From Thermoplasmata archaeon (GTDB lineage Archaea > Thermoplasmatota > Thermoplasmata > Lutacidiplasmatales > UBA184): 64,000 nt of DNA. The stretch is taken from assembly GCA_035532555.1 (NCBI GenBank), contig DATKQS010000023.1, forward strand, positions 1-64,000. The letters run 5' to 3'. This document shows, in pieces, positions 1-7,136 of the stretch. The position numbers and the translations under genes are program-made. The notes under the pieces are model-generated. The model worked only from the letters and a program-made list of their open reading frames with translations. It had not been told where the DNA came from and made no database searches. Every line of letters starts with the position of its first letter. Position 1 is the stretch's first letter.

Positions 1-225
1 GGGTTTGAGCATCTTGAAGCCGTGCAGGTTGAACGCGTGGATCAGCTGACGGACGTAGTCGTCGCTCATCAGGGCAATCACGGAGATCTTGGGTGGCGTG
101 AATCCCTGAGCGGAGGCCATGATCACTTGGGCCCGTTTCACTTCGATGGCATTCTGCCCGTGCCGAACGATTCGACGCAGCTTGTTCCCCTCTTCGTCAG
201 ATATCTCTCGAACTCGGACGACCAT
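1..225 (-). CDS. IS630-family transposase, N-terminal part (cut by window edge)
   Basis: Translating the minus strand from the ATG at 223-225 gives 75 residues that run off the left edge without a stop. The pattern is the N-terminal helix-turn-helix part of IS630-type transposases: a start resembling REISDEEGNKLRRIVRHG, then KRAQVIMASAQG, then DDYVRQLIHAFNLHGFKMLKP. IS630 transposases have this DNA-binding region followed by a DDE catalytic domain, which would lie to the left of the window. An in-frame TAG lies 27 nt upstream of the chosen ATG, so the 5' end is well bounded. The terminal repeat of the element should lie between 225 and the VapB promoter, but none can be recognised without the other end. 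Confidence 0.75.
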   Translation of the reverse strand, partial: MVVRVREISDEEGNKLRRIVRHGQNAIEVKRAQVIMASAQGFTPPKISVIALMSDDYVRQLIHAFNLHGFKMLKP

Positions 226-363
226 GCCCAGGGCATGGAGCTCGACCGGAAAGTACTATCGCCTCAGATTCCGAACAACCCCGCCGGCCGCTCCACTAGG
301 TACCCGCTCACTCCTTATCTAGGATTGCGAAGGCGCGAAGCAGCGTGCGCAGCGAACCACAAC

Positions 364-393
364 CCCTAATAATACATATGAACATGTATATTC
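364..393 (+). promoter_or_regulatory. Promoter and inverted-repeat operator of the VapBC pair
   Basis: An AT-rich stretch lies directly before the vapB ATG at 394. It contains ATACAT (372-377) and its exact complement ATGTAT (84-89 of the same hundred, i.e. 384-389), separated by six bases, and overlaps the TATA-like AATACATATG about 20 nt upstream of the start. An inverted repeat over the promoter fits the usual autorepression of antitoxin genes. Binding by VapB itself is inference. Confidence 0.5.
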
Positions 394-600
394 ATGCCTT
401 CGCAAAATATCGCCGTGCAGAAGGGCGTCTACGATGCCCTGCGTAAGGAGAAACGAGGGGACGAGAGCTTCACCGGCCTGTTCCGGCGCCTGCTCTACGA
501 GCGCGGTACCCTCGACGAGATCCTGGGCAGCTGGGGAAAGACCGCGGCGGCCTCCGATCGGGCCTCCCTCCATCGCCTGAGGGAAGGGGGCCGGCCGTGA
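394..600 (+). CDS. vapB: VapB-type antitoxin (DUF217-like)
   Basis: A 68-residue protein with the archaeal VapB_antitox signature: an N-terminal beta strand (QNIAVQKGVYDALRKEKRG), then DESFTGLFRRLL, then a basic tail. In this family the N-terminal part dimerises and binds operator DNA, and the C-terminal tail covers the active site of the partner PIN toxin. The stop codon overlaps the GTG start of the next gene (GTGA at 597-600), the usual arrangement for translationally coupled VapBC pairs. A 6-bp inverted repeat sits in the promoter just upstream. Confidence 0.75.
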   Translation: MPSQNIAVQKGVYDALRKEKRGDESFTGLFRRLLYERGTLDEILGSWGKTAAASDRASLHRLREGGRP

Positions 601-992
601 AGGCCCTCGACACACCCGTCCTCCTCTCGATCCTCCACGGGGCTCCCGCCGCCAAGTCGCTCCTCAAGTCGCTCTCGGGGGAGGAGCTGGCCACAACGGA
701 GGCCAATCTCCTCGAGCTCTCGGCGCTGGCCGCCCGGGCGCCGGGTGGCTCTCGAGCCCAGCGGATCCGTGGACTGGAGCGACTGAGGCGCCGCCTGACG
801 GTGCTCCCGATCGATTCGCAGGCCCACGTCGAGGCCACCGCACGGCTGACGTCCGACCGGCCCGGCGGTTTGTTCCTCTGGGCGATGTACGGCGCGCTCC
901 AGGCGCACGGGTGCGCTGAACTGATCACCGACACCAAAGGCAACCTGCCCGGCGGCCACTGGCGATTCAAGGTCCGACGAATTCGGTTATAG
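597..992 (+). CDS. vapC: PIN-domain toxin, VapC-like
   Basis: A 131-residue protein starting at a GTG that overlaps the vapB stop by four bases. The first PIN acid is visible (D5 in MKALDTPVLL), a second candidate is E40 in EANLLEL, and the last is in ELITDTKG. The aspartate normally found in the helix before the last strand (family pattern aDalIaatA) is not seen: the matching stretch reads LFLWAMYGALQAHG. PIN toxins are Mg-dependent RNases that cut tRNA or rRNA and are blocked by their antitoxin. The missing acid may mean reduced activity or a diverged subgroup. The pairing with the antitoxin gene is the strongest support for the call. Confidence 0.65.
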   Translation: MKALDTPVLLSILHGAPAAKSLLKSLSGEELATTEANLLELSALAARAPGGSRAQRIRGLERLRRRLTVLPIDSQAHVEATARLTSDRPGGLFLWAMYGALQAHGCAELITDTKGNLPGGHWRFKVRRIRL

Positions 993-1269
993 ATTACTCA
1001 GAATATGTGAATACGTATCTATAGATTCTAAGCAACGCATACAGCACGATCTGCTCCCCGTGGCCCTGACGGAGATCGCATTAGAAGGCCGCAAACGGGT
1101 TTTCGGGCCCGGAGTAGGGTCAGAGGACGCCCGGAGCGCCCGGACCCTAAGTCCTAATAATTGGATGCTAAGTAATGTATGAAACGTAATCATCATGTCT
1201 AACACTGCGATATACAGGTATGACACGGTCAGAGCGCGGCCGACCGCCACCGATTCTCTGACGGAGCGG

Positions 1270-1289
1270 CGTATAACAGGAGTTATACG
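1270..1289. repeat. Perfect 8-bp inverted repeat, operator-like
   Basis: CGTATAAC at 1270-1277 and GTTATACG at 1282-1289, separated by AGGA. The two arms are exact complements. The size fits a site for a dimeric repressor. No convincing gene starts close by on either strand. Confidence 0.5.
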
Positions 1290-1717
1290 AACCCCGGGAG
1301 GGGGCCGTTCCCCCTCGAGCGGGACCCCAGTGGCGGCGAGGACCAACCCGGCCCCTAGTTCCTGTGCGGAACCTCGAACGCGCGGAGTGCGTCCGTCGAG
1401 CGCCCTGGAGAGTGCCTTGGATCTACTCCGCGCCCCTGCGACGGCCCAGGGCGGACATAGACGAAGCAGCGTCACGGAGTGTCGAGCGCTTTCCCGGGCC
1501 GAAGTGGGCCGCCTCGAGCGGCCGGCCCGTTCTGGCAGAGATCGCGAAGTGCGCTATTGAAGAACGCCACAAACGTTACCGTCGTTCTGTAATCCAGAGA
1601 TACCATTACGACTTGGACCGCCCCCTCCAGCGATCGCCGGTCCGATCGAGATCGGCCGACGAACCGATTGGGGGTGGAAACGGGGGCGATCTCCGCCGAA
1701 GTCCGAAGAGGGAGATT

Positions 1718-1735
1718 CATATGTATATACATATG
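1718..1735. repeat. Perfect 18-bp palindrome CATATGTATATACATATG
   Basis: The 18 bases are their own reverse complement. Its half ATACATATG recurs exactly at 372-380 in the VapBC promoter, which suggests a shared binding site. It lies in the non-coding stretch between vapBC and the end of the MFS gene. Confidence 0.55.
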
Positions 1736-1948
1736 TATGGTATGCCCTGGATACCGCTCTGCGAAAGCAAGAACGTGCGCGGTTCGGTCGACGCGAGCTG
1801 GCGTGACTCGCCTCGAAGGTGCGCCCACGGAGGAGCCCAGCGCATGAGAGCCCTGGTCGTGGGTCCCCCGAATTTCGCGGAGACCCGGGAGTCGGGTGCG
1901 CGCTCCAGCGGGACCCTCTACCGCTGCGGTCGACCTCTCTCGGCGAAC

Positions 1949-3166
1949 CTAGGTTCGATCGGGGGTGCTGCGCGGTCGCCCACCTCCCCCCACGGGAGTC
2001 GGAGTCCGGTAGGTCCCTAGGTACAGCAGGGCGACCGCGACTGCGAGGATGCCGCCGAAGAGGATACCGGCGTGGGTTAGGCCGATCGCTTCGGAGGCTT
2101 CGGCAACTCCGATGGTGGGGATCGAGAGGGCAAGGTAGGCAGCGCAGTAGAAGCCGGCCAGGATCTCGCCCCGCCGCTCCTCGGGGGTGACCCGGTCGAT
2201 CAGCGTGACGCTGCCCATGAAGGTGAGGCCCACCGAGACCCCTAGCCCGGCGCTCACGAGAGCCATAAGCGTCCAGAGGGTGAGCGGGAGGATCAGAACG
2301 AGGGCGACGAGAGCTCCGAGCAGCACGGGAAACCCGACCAACAGCGCACGGCGATCATGGATCTGGGCGGTGGCCAGCTGTGTAGCCGCTGCCATCCCGA
2401 ACATGAGAGCAACGAACGCTCCGGCCGCCAAGGGACTGGAAATGCCGAGATCGCTACGCAGGTACGATGGCATGAGCGCGGCAAAGAGACCGTAGATGGA
2501 GTAGCAGGCCGCGACACCGCCGGCCGCGACCCAGAACCATCGTCGAAGCGTCGGCGGTACGGAGATGCGTTGGATCTGGATCCGAAGGTTCGAGCCGAGG
2601 GCCGCGGCGGTCTCGGGGGTGACGTAGACGGCGAAGAGCCCGATCAAGCTCGCGAGGACCGGCAGGAGGTAGACGAGTTCCATGGGGTAGGGGGCGTACT
2701 CGACCAGGAAGCCGCTGAGGACGACACCGATCGCGAATCCACCGAAGTTGGCCGCCACCGCCACGCGCGCGACGTGGTGCTGATCCCGGTAGGGCTCAAG
2801 ATCGCTCATCGCCGCGGTCGCTACGGAGGTCGTGACTCCCACCCCCATCCCCGAGATGACCCGAGCGAGTCCGAGCCACACCACCCCCGGGGCGAACGCG
2901 AAGCCCGCGGCGCCGACGGCGGTGAGAATCATTCCGAGGTAGAGCATTCTCCTTCGACCTACCCGCTCGGCCTGAGGGGCCACGAAGAACAGCGTCAGGA
3001 GCACCCCAGCCGTGTACGCGCCGAATACGAGTCCGAGGATCCCTGAGGAGAATCCGAATTGCTGCTCATAGATGGGGTAGAGCGGGGTCGGTACCGCGGC
3101 CGCGAACGCGGTGACCGCGAGGACGTAGGCGGTCCAACGGAACGCTCCACGGGGTCCGCGGATCAT
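1949..3166 (-). CDS. MFS transporter, probable drug/proton antiporter
   Basis: About 405 residues with twelve likely membrane segments and the MFS loop motif between helices 2 and 3 (QAERVGRRRMLYLG). The best start is the ATG at 3164-3166 (MIRGPRGAFRWTAYVLA), where hydrophobic sequence begins; a TTG-led extension to 3247 would add a charged, unlikely leader. Helix 5 region ISGMGVGVTTS resembles the antiporter motif C of drug exporters. No regulator or partner gene adjoins it, so the substrate cannot be named. The C-terminus is short, polar and cytoplasmic. Confidence 0.75.
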   Translation of the reverse strand: MIRGPRGAFRWTAYVLAVTAFAAAVPTPLYPIYEQQFGFSSGILGLVFGAYTAGVLLTLFFVAPQAERVGRRRMLYLGMILTAVGAAGFAFAPGVVWLGLARVISGMGVGVTTSVATAAMSDLEPYRDQHHVARVAVAANFGGFAIGVVLSGFLVEYAPYPMELVYLLPVLASLIGLFAVYVTPETAAALGSNLRIQIQRISVPPTLRRWFWVAAGGVAACYSIYGLFAALMPSYLRSDLGISSPLAAGAFVALMFGMAAATQLATAQIHDRRALLVGFPVLLGALVALVLILPLTLWTLMALVSAGLGVSVGLTFMGSVTLIDRVTPEERRGEILAGFYCAAYLALSIPTIGVAEASEAIGLTHAGILFGGILAVAVALLYLGTYRTPTPVGGGGRPRSTPDRT

Positions 3167-3419
3167 GACCGAACCTAGCCCCTCGGATCTCACGGGGGCG
3201 CTCTGTACGTCCACGACCTGACTCCGACGCCGGAAGCACAGCGCCAACGGCCATATGCGCTAAACGGCCCCGCAGCGACGGTCCGATCTCAGCGTGTACG
3301 GGCAGGACCGCAATCCAGGTAGGGCTCGGGCCGTGCCGAGTCGCCATGTGTCGCCGAATCGCGCTCGGCGCCGGGGCGGAGCGAGGGCTTTAACGGCTAA
3401 CGGGGTCAAGTAGGAATAT

Positions 3420-4040
3420 GTGCAATCTCATGCCGTTCTCGTGGACATTCTGCTTCGGCCCCGTGACGCCGCCCGCCGACTCGGGCTCACGGTACGCACG
3501 ATCCAACGGATGGACCGGGACGGCCGGCTCCGTGTCATACGGACCGCGGGCGGAAGACGACGGATCCCAGAATCGGAGGTCTTCCGTCTCTCCGGCGAGC
3601 GCGAGATTCGTGCGCCTATCCTGTACGCCCGCGTCTCGTCGCGCGGCCAGAAGGAGGACCTCGAACGACAGAAGGAGCGGCTTCAACGGGCCTTCCCAGG
3701 GGCCGAGATGCACATGGACATCCGCTCCGGGCTCAAGTTTGACCGCCCTGGGTTTCTCGCGGTTCTCCAGGCCGTCCAGGAGCGTCGGGTATCTCGCGTC
3801 GTGGTCGCCTACGAGGATCGCCTCGCCCGGTTCGGCGTGGATCTGCTCCGCCATGTCTTCGCCGCCTACGGGACGACTCTTGAGGTGCTGGACCCGAAGC
3901 CCAAGGACATACCGGAGACCGAACTGGCCAACGACCTCATCGCCATCATCACCTCCTTCTCGGCTCGGCTCTACGGGCTTCGCAGCCACAAGACCAAACG
4001 CCTCCTGTCCGAGGCCCGCAAGGTGGTGAAGGACCTGTGA
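3420..4040 (+). CDS. tnpA: IS607-type serine recombinase TnpA
   Basis: 206 residues starting at GTG. Residues 12-50 form a MerR-like winged helix (DAARRLGLTVRTIQRMDRDG ... GGRRRIPESEV), followed by a small serine-resolvase domain beginning ILYARVSSRGQ, with the nucleophile at S73. The conserved DRLARFGVDLL helix and the late TSFSARLYGLRSHK region are present, so it looks intact. IS607 transposases carry the DNA-binding domain in front of the catalytic domain, the reverse of classical resolvases. The enzyme should excise and insert the element with little target specificity. Its stop overlaps the tnpB start. Confidence 0.9.
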   Translation: MQSHAVLVDILLRPRDAARRLGLTVRTIQRMDRDGRLRVIRTAGGRRRIPESEVFRLSGEREIRAPILYARVSSRGQKEDLERQKERLQRAFPGAEMHMDIRSGLKFDRPGFLAVLQAVQERRVSRVVVAYEDRLARFGVDLLRHVFAAYGTTLEVLDPKPKDIPETELANDLIAIITSFSARLYGLRSHKTKRLLSEARKVVKDL

Positions 4041-5224
4041 TGGTCACCCAAGCCTACCGTTACGAGATCGACCCGAACCGACACGAAGAAGAATGCCTGC
4101 GGCGCCATGCCGGCGCCGCACGGTTCGCGTACAACTGGGCGGTAGAGCGGTTGCGGAAAGCATCGGCGGAGAACCGATCTATTCCATCGGCAATCGGTCT
4201 TCATCGTGAGTGGAACGTATGGAAACGGACGAACGCTCCCTGGTGGGAGGAGGTCTCGAAGTGCGCTCCCCAGGAGGCGTTCCGGAACGCCGCCACTGCG
4301 TATCGACGACATCGAACCGGTCTCGCACGCGAGCCGCGTTTCCATCGGCGGGGCATGCGAGACTCGTTCCGTCTGACCGGAGCGGTTCGCGTCCTTGACG
4401 GCCGCCTCCAGCTCCCGCGCATCGGGGAGGTCCGGGCGAAAGAATCGACGGCGAAGTTCCACGGCCGTATTCTTTCCGCGACGGTCCGCCGGGAAGCGAA
4501 TCGGTGGTTCGTGAGCCTCGCTGTCGAGAGGGAACGCCCCGACCCCGGGACGGTTGTTGGCCCAGCGGTCGGTGTCGATCTCGGTCTCAGCTCTTTCGCA
4601 GTTATTTCCGACGGGAACCGCCTGCAATCTCCGAAGCCGCTGGCCTCCGGCCTCCGGAGGCTCCGGCATCGGAGCCGCCTTCACAGCCGGAAACAGAAGG
4701 GGTCGCGGGGCCGGGCCAAGAGCGCCCGGGCGCTCGGCCGCCTCCATTACCGCATTCGCTGTCGCCGCCGTGATTTCCTCCACAAGGCGACCACCGAGCT
4801 GACGAGAACCAAGTCGGTCGTGGTCGTCGAGGACCTCTCGGTGAAGAACCTGGTCCGGAATCGACATCTGTCCCGGGCCATCAGCGACGCCGGGTGGTCG
4901 GAGTTCCGACGGATGTTGGAATACAAGACCGTCTGGAATGGGTCCCGGGTCGTCGTGGCGCCACGGAACTATCCGTCGAGCAGGCGATGCTCCGGGTGCG
5001 GACTTGTCAAGGACGAGCTCGCGCTATCGGAGCGGATCTACTCGTGCGGGCGGTGCGGTCTCGTGATGGACCGGGATCTGAATGCGGCACGGAATCTCGT
5101 GTCGCTCGTCGCCGGGAGTTCCCCGGAGACGGTAAACGCCGGTGGAGCGGTCGTAAGACCCGTCCGCGAGGACGGGCAAGCCGCCGGGAACCCGGAATCC
5201 GTACTTGTTTCCAGGTACGGATGA
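4040..5224 (+). CDS. tnpB: TnpB, RNA-guided nuclease of the IS607 element
   Basis: 394 residues from the ATG at 4040, which overlaps the tnpA stop; a GTG one codon earlier is also possible. The three RuvC acids are visible: D180 in GVDLGLSSFAV, E264 in VVVEDLSVKN and D346 in MDRDLNAARN. The zinc finger CSGCG...CGRCG lies between the last two. TnpB proteins use a right-end-derived omega-RNA to cut DNA next to a short target-adjacent motif and help retain the element. All key residues are present, so it looks active. The 3' end of the gene overlaps the likely omega-RNA. Confidence 0.9.
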   Translation: MVTQAYRYEIDPNRHEEECLRRHAGAARFAYNWAVERLRKASAENRSIPSAIGLHREWNVWKRTNAPWWEEVSKCAPQEAFRNAATAYRRHRTGLAREPRFHRRGMRDSFRLTGAVRVLDGRLQLPRIGEVRAKESTAKFHGRILSATVRREANRWFVSLAVERERPDPGTVVGPAVGVDLGLSSFAVISDGNRLQSPKPLASGLRRLRHRSRLHSRKQKGSRGRAKSARALGRLHYRIRCRRRDFLHKATTELTRTKSVVVVEDLSVKNLVRNRHLSRAISDAGWSEFRRMLEYKTVWNGSRVVVAPRNYPSSRRCSGCGLVKDELALSERIYSCGRCGLVMDRDLNAARNLVSLVAGSSPETVNAGGAVVRPVREDGQAAGNPESVLVSRYG

Positions 5225-5226
5225 AC
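5110..5226 (+). ncRNA. Likely omega-RNA / structured right end of the IS607 element
   Basis: The last 100 bases of tnpB and the following few bases fold into hairpins: CCCGTCC-GCGA-GGACGGG (5159-5176) and CCGTAC...GTACGG (5199-5220). The stretch ends in GGATGAAC, which resembles the GGATGTCAC end of the second TnpB element in this window. In known TnpB systems the guide RNA scaffold comes from this position and its guide reads into the flanking DNA. The ends given are estimates. Confidence 0.45.
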
Positions 5227-5234
5227 GGTGACGG

Positions 5235-5243
5235 CTATATTCG
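5235..5243 (+). promoter_or_regulatory. TATA-like element of ilvE
   Basis: CTATATTCG in a GC-rich surround, about 60 nt before the ilvE ATG. It lies just outside the right end of the IS607 element, so ilvE probably kept its own promoter after the insertion. Confidence 0.4.
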
Positions 5244-5298
5244 CGCACCGGCATCGGATGGTTGGAGTTGCCGGGCCCAGGTCCGGAGGACCCGTAGG

Positions 5299-6249
5299 AT
5301 GAAGACCGAAGCGAAGAAAGTCTGGATGGACGGCAAGCTCGTCGACTTCGCGGACGCCAAGTCCCACGTGCTCGGCCACTCGCTCCACTACGGGGTCGCC
5401 GTGTTCGAGGGGATCCGGGCCTACGAGACGGCCCGGGGCGTGGCGATCTTCCGGCTGAAGGAGCACGTAGAGCGATTCCTAGCCTCCGCTCGCTTCTACT
5501 TCCTTCCGGTCCCGTACAGCGCCGCGGAGATCGAACGGGCGATCATCGAGACGACGGCGGCGAACGACATCGTCCCGGCGTACATCCGCCCCCTCATCTA
5601 CCGCGGCGAGCCCGGCCTCGGCGTGAAGAACCTGACCGGCAAGGTCTCGCTCACGATCGGGGTGGTCCCGGCGAGCAAGTACCTCGGCGCCACCTCCGAC
5701 GAGGGCGTCAAGACGAAGATCTCCCCGTTCCGCAAGCCCCGATCGGATGCCATCCCGTCGTGGGCTAAGGCGGCGGGCAACTACATCAACAGCTATCTCG
5801 CCGGCATCGACGCTCTGAAGGAGGGATACGAGGAGGCGATCCTCCTCGACGCGCTCGGCCACCTCGCCGAGGGTACGGGAGAAAACATCTTCCTGGTCCG
5901 GAACCGGAAGCTCTACACCCCCGGGCCGGAGTCGGACATCCTCATGGGTATCACGCGCGACTCCATCATCCGGATCGCCGGGGACCTCGGCTACGAGGTC
6001 GTCGAGAAGCCCCTGTCGGTCAACGAACTGTACTCGGCGGAGGAGGCGTTCTTCTCCGGCACGTACGCCGAGATCGCCCCGATCCGCTCGGTCGGGCAGT
6101 ACATCATCGGCAACGGCAAGGTCGGTCCCGTGACCCGGGACGTCTCCGCGGTGTACTACCGGACCGTGAAGGGCGAGGAGAAGAAGTACGCCGACTGGCT
6201 CACGCTCGTCCCGAAGCTCTCGACACCGACCGTGCGACCTCGGGCGTAG
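5299..6249 (+). CDS. ilvE: Branched-chain amino acid aminotransferase
   Basis: 316 residues from the ATG at 5299; longer readings of the frame run back into tnpB. It is a class IV PLP aminotransferase: FEGIRAYE near the N-terminus, the PLP lysine at K157 in WAKAAGNYINS, and AEGTGENIFLV followed by LMGITRDSI. It transfers the amino group between valine, leucine or isoleucine and 2-oxoglutarate, the last step of their synthesis. D-amino acid aminotransferases are related, but the length and the GTYAEIAPIRSV region fit IlvE. A cupin gene follows 15 nt downstream, probably in the same transcript. Confidence 0.92.
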   Translation: MKTEAKKVWMDGKLVDFADAKSHVLGHSLHYGVAVFEGIRAYETARGVAIFRLKEHVERFLASARFYFLPVPYSAAEIERAIIETTAANDIVPAYIRPLIYRGEPGLGVKNLTGKVSLTIGVVPASKYLGATSDEGVKTKISPFRKPRSDAIPSWAKAAGNYINSYLAGIDALKEGYEEAILLDALGHLAEGTGENIFLVRNRKLYTPGPESDILMGITRDSIIRIAGDLGYEVVEKPLSVNELYSAEEAFFSGTYAEIAPIRSVGQYIIGNGKVGPVTRDVSAVYYRTVKGEEKKYADWLTLVPKLSTPTVRPRA

Positions 6250-6264
6250 CCCGAGAGGAGCCCG

Positions 6265-6609
6265 ATGCCGTTCCCGCCGTCCGTGCGCTCACTGCCGAAG
6301 ACCCAGCTCGCCGGCATCGACGTCTACGTCCATGATGACGGGCGTACCCAGATCCTGTTCATGGAGCTCGGGAAGGACCGGGCCGAGGTCGTCGTGCCCA
6401 CCCACACCCACGACGTCGAGTGGGGGATCGTGGTCGAGGGCCGGATCGATATGACGATCGATGGTCGGACCGAGTCCCACCTCGCCGGGGCGACGCATCT
6501 CATCCCCGCCCACGTGCCCCACAGCTTCCGGTTCACGCCCGGCACCTCCAGCGTCCACTATTTTATCGAGAAGCGCGTCGCGCTGCCAGCATCGGCGCCG
6601 CGTCCCTGA
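6265..6609 (+). CDS. Small cupin-fold protein
   Basis: 114 residues forming a single cupin barrel. Metal ligands appear as PTHTHDVEWGIVVEG (two His and a Glu, motif 1) and HLIPAHVPHSFRF (His, motif 2). Small cupins bind a divalent metal and act as dioxygenases, isomerases or sensors; nothing here shows the substrate. It starts 15 nt after ilvE and is probably cotranscribed with it. Confidence 0.75.
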   Translation: MPFPPSVRSLPKTQLAGIDVYVHDDGRTQILFMELGKDRAEVVVPTHTHDVEWGIVVEGRIDMTIDGRTESHLAGATHLIPAHVPHSFRFTPGTSSVHYFIEKRVALPASAPRP

Positions 6610-6618
6610 CGGGACGAT

Positions 6619-7035
6619 CTACGACTTGGGAATCCCCGCGCAGTGGCCGAGGTGGACCGAGGGGTCCGGCCTCCAGACGAGCTCGATGCGAATGCCGTCC
6701 GGCCCACGCAGGTAGAGCGAGCGAGAGTCCTCGCGCTCCTTCTCGCCGATGATCACGACCCGGGATCGCTGCACCCGGCTCTTGAGGCCCGTCCATTCGC
6801 TCACGCGCAGCGCGAGGTGGTCGACGCCCCCGACGGCCTCCTTGTCCTTGGCGTCGTGCAGGCCGAGCACCTGGTCCCCGAACATGAGGTAGGTGTGGCC
6901 GTCCCCGTCGCCGAGGACATCCATGCCCATCTGCTCGACAAAAAAGCGCCGGGCCTTCTCCCGATTCTTGACCCGGATATCGATATGGTCGAAGCCCATC
7001 AACCCGAATTCGCGTAGATGGGTCTTCGGTGGCAT
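6619..7035 (-). CDS. VOC-superfamily (glyoxalase-like) protein
   Basis: 138 residues starting at the ATG at 7033-7035. Two beta-alpha-beta-beta-beta modules are visible: GFDHIDIRVKNREKARRFF and GGVDHLALRVSEW, ending GIRIELVWRP. The histidine beginning each module and the final glutamate are the usual metal ligands of the vicinal oxygen chelate fold. Members include glyoxalase I, ring-cleaving dioxygenases and resistance proteins, and the substrate cannot be told. It is convergent with the cupin gene, 9 nt away. A longer reading to 7236 would overlap the peptidase gene and is less likely. Confidence 0.8.
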   Translation of the reverse strand: MPPKTHLREFGLMGFDHIDIRVKNREKARRFFVEQMGMDVLGDGDGHTYLMFGDQVLGLHDAKDKEAVGGVDHLALRVSEWTGLKSRVQRSRVVIIGEKEREDSRSLYLRGPDGIRIELVWRPDPSVHLGHCAGIPKS

Positions 7036-7136
7036 CGATATCTCCGTCCCGGCCGAGGACGGGGTGGTATTTGGGGCCTCTGTCGGTGCCGGAGAAGCTC
7101 CGAGAACAGCCCGCCGGCTCGGATCGCGGGGCCGCC

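Larger units (their letters stand above)
993..1948. other. Non-coding stretch with palindromes
   Basis: Open frames in this 956-bp stretch on both strands have atypical composition and match no family I recognise. Three AT-rich islands stand out from the GC-rich background: about 990-1035, about 1150-1290 and about 1700-1740. The last two contain perfect inverted repeats, listed separately. This may be the remains of a mobile or toxin-antitoxin region between vapBC and the MFS gene. Confidence 0.5.
3407..5229 (+). mobile_element. IS607-family element (serine recombinase + TnpB)
   Basis: Two overlapping plus-strand genes, a MerR-HTH serine recombinase and TnpB, form the standard IS607 pair. 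IS607 elements lack long terminal repeats and insert at GG dinucleotides, so the ends are approximate: the left end lies somewhere in 3380-3419, the right end just after GGATGAAC at 5219-5226. The right end is rich in hairpins (5159-5176 and 5199-5220). The element sits directly upstream of the ilvE promoter. Confidence 0.75.

Noticed and set aside
22-369. Plus-strand reading frame over the left edge
   Set aside because: The minus strand carries a recognisable IS630 transposase N-terminus over the same bases; the plus frame has no family content.
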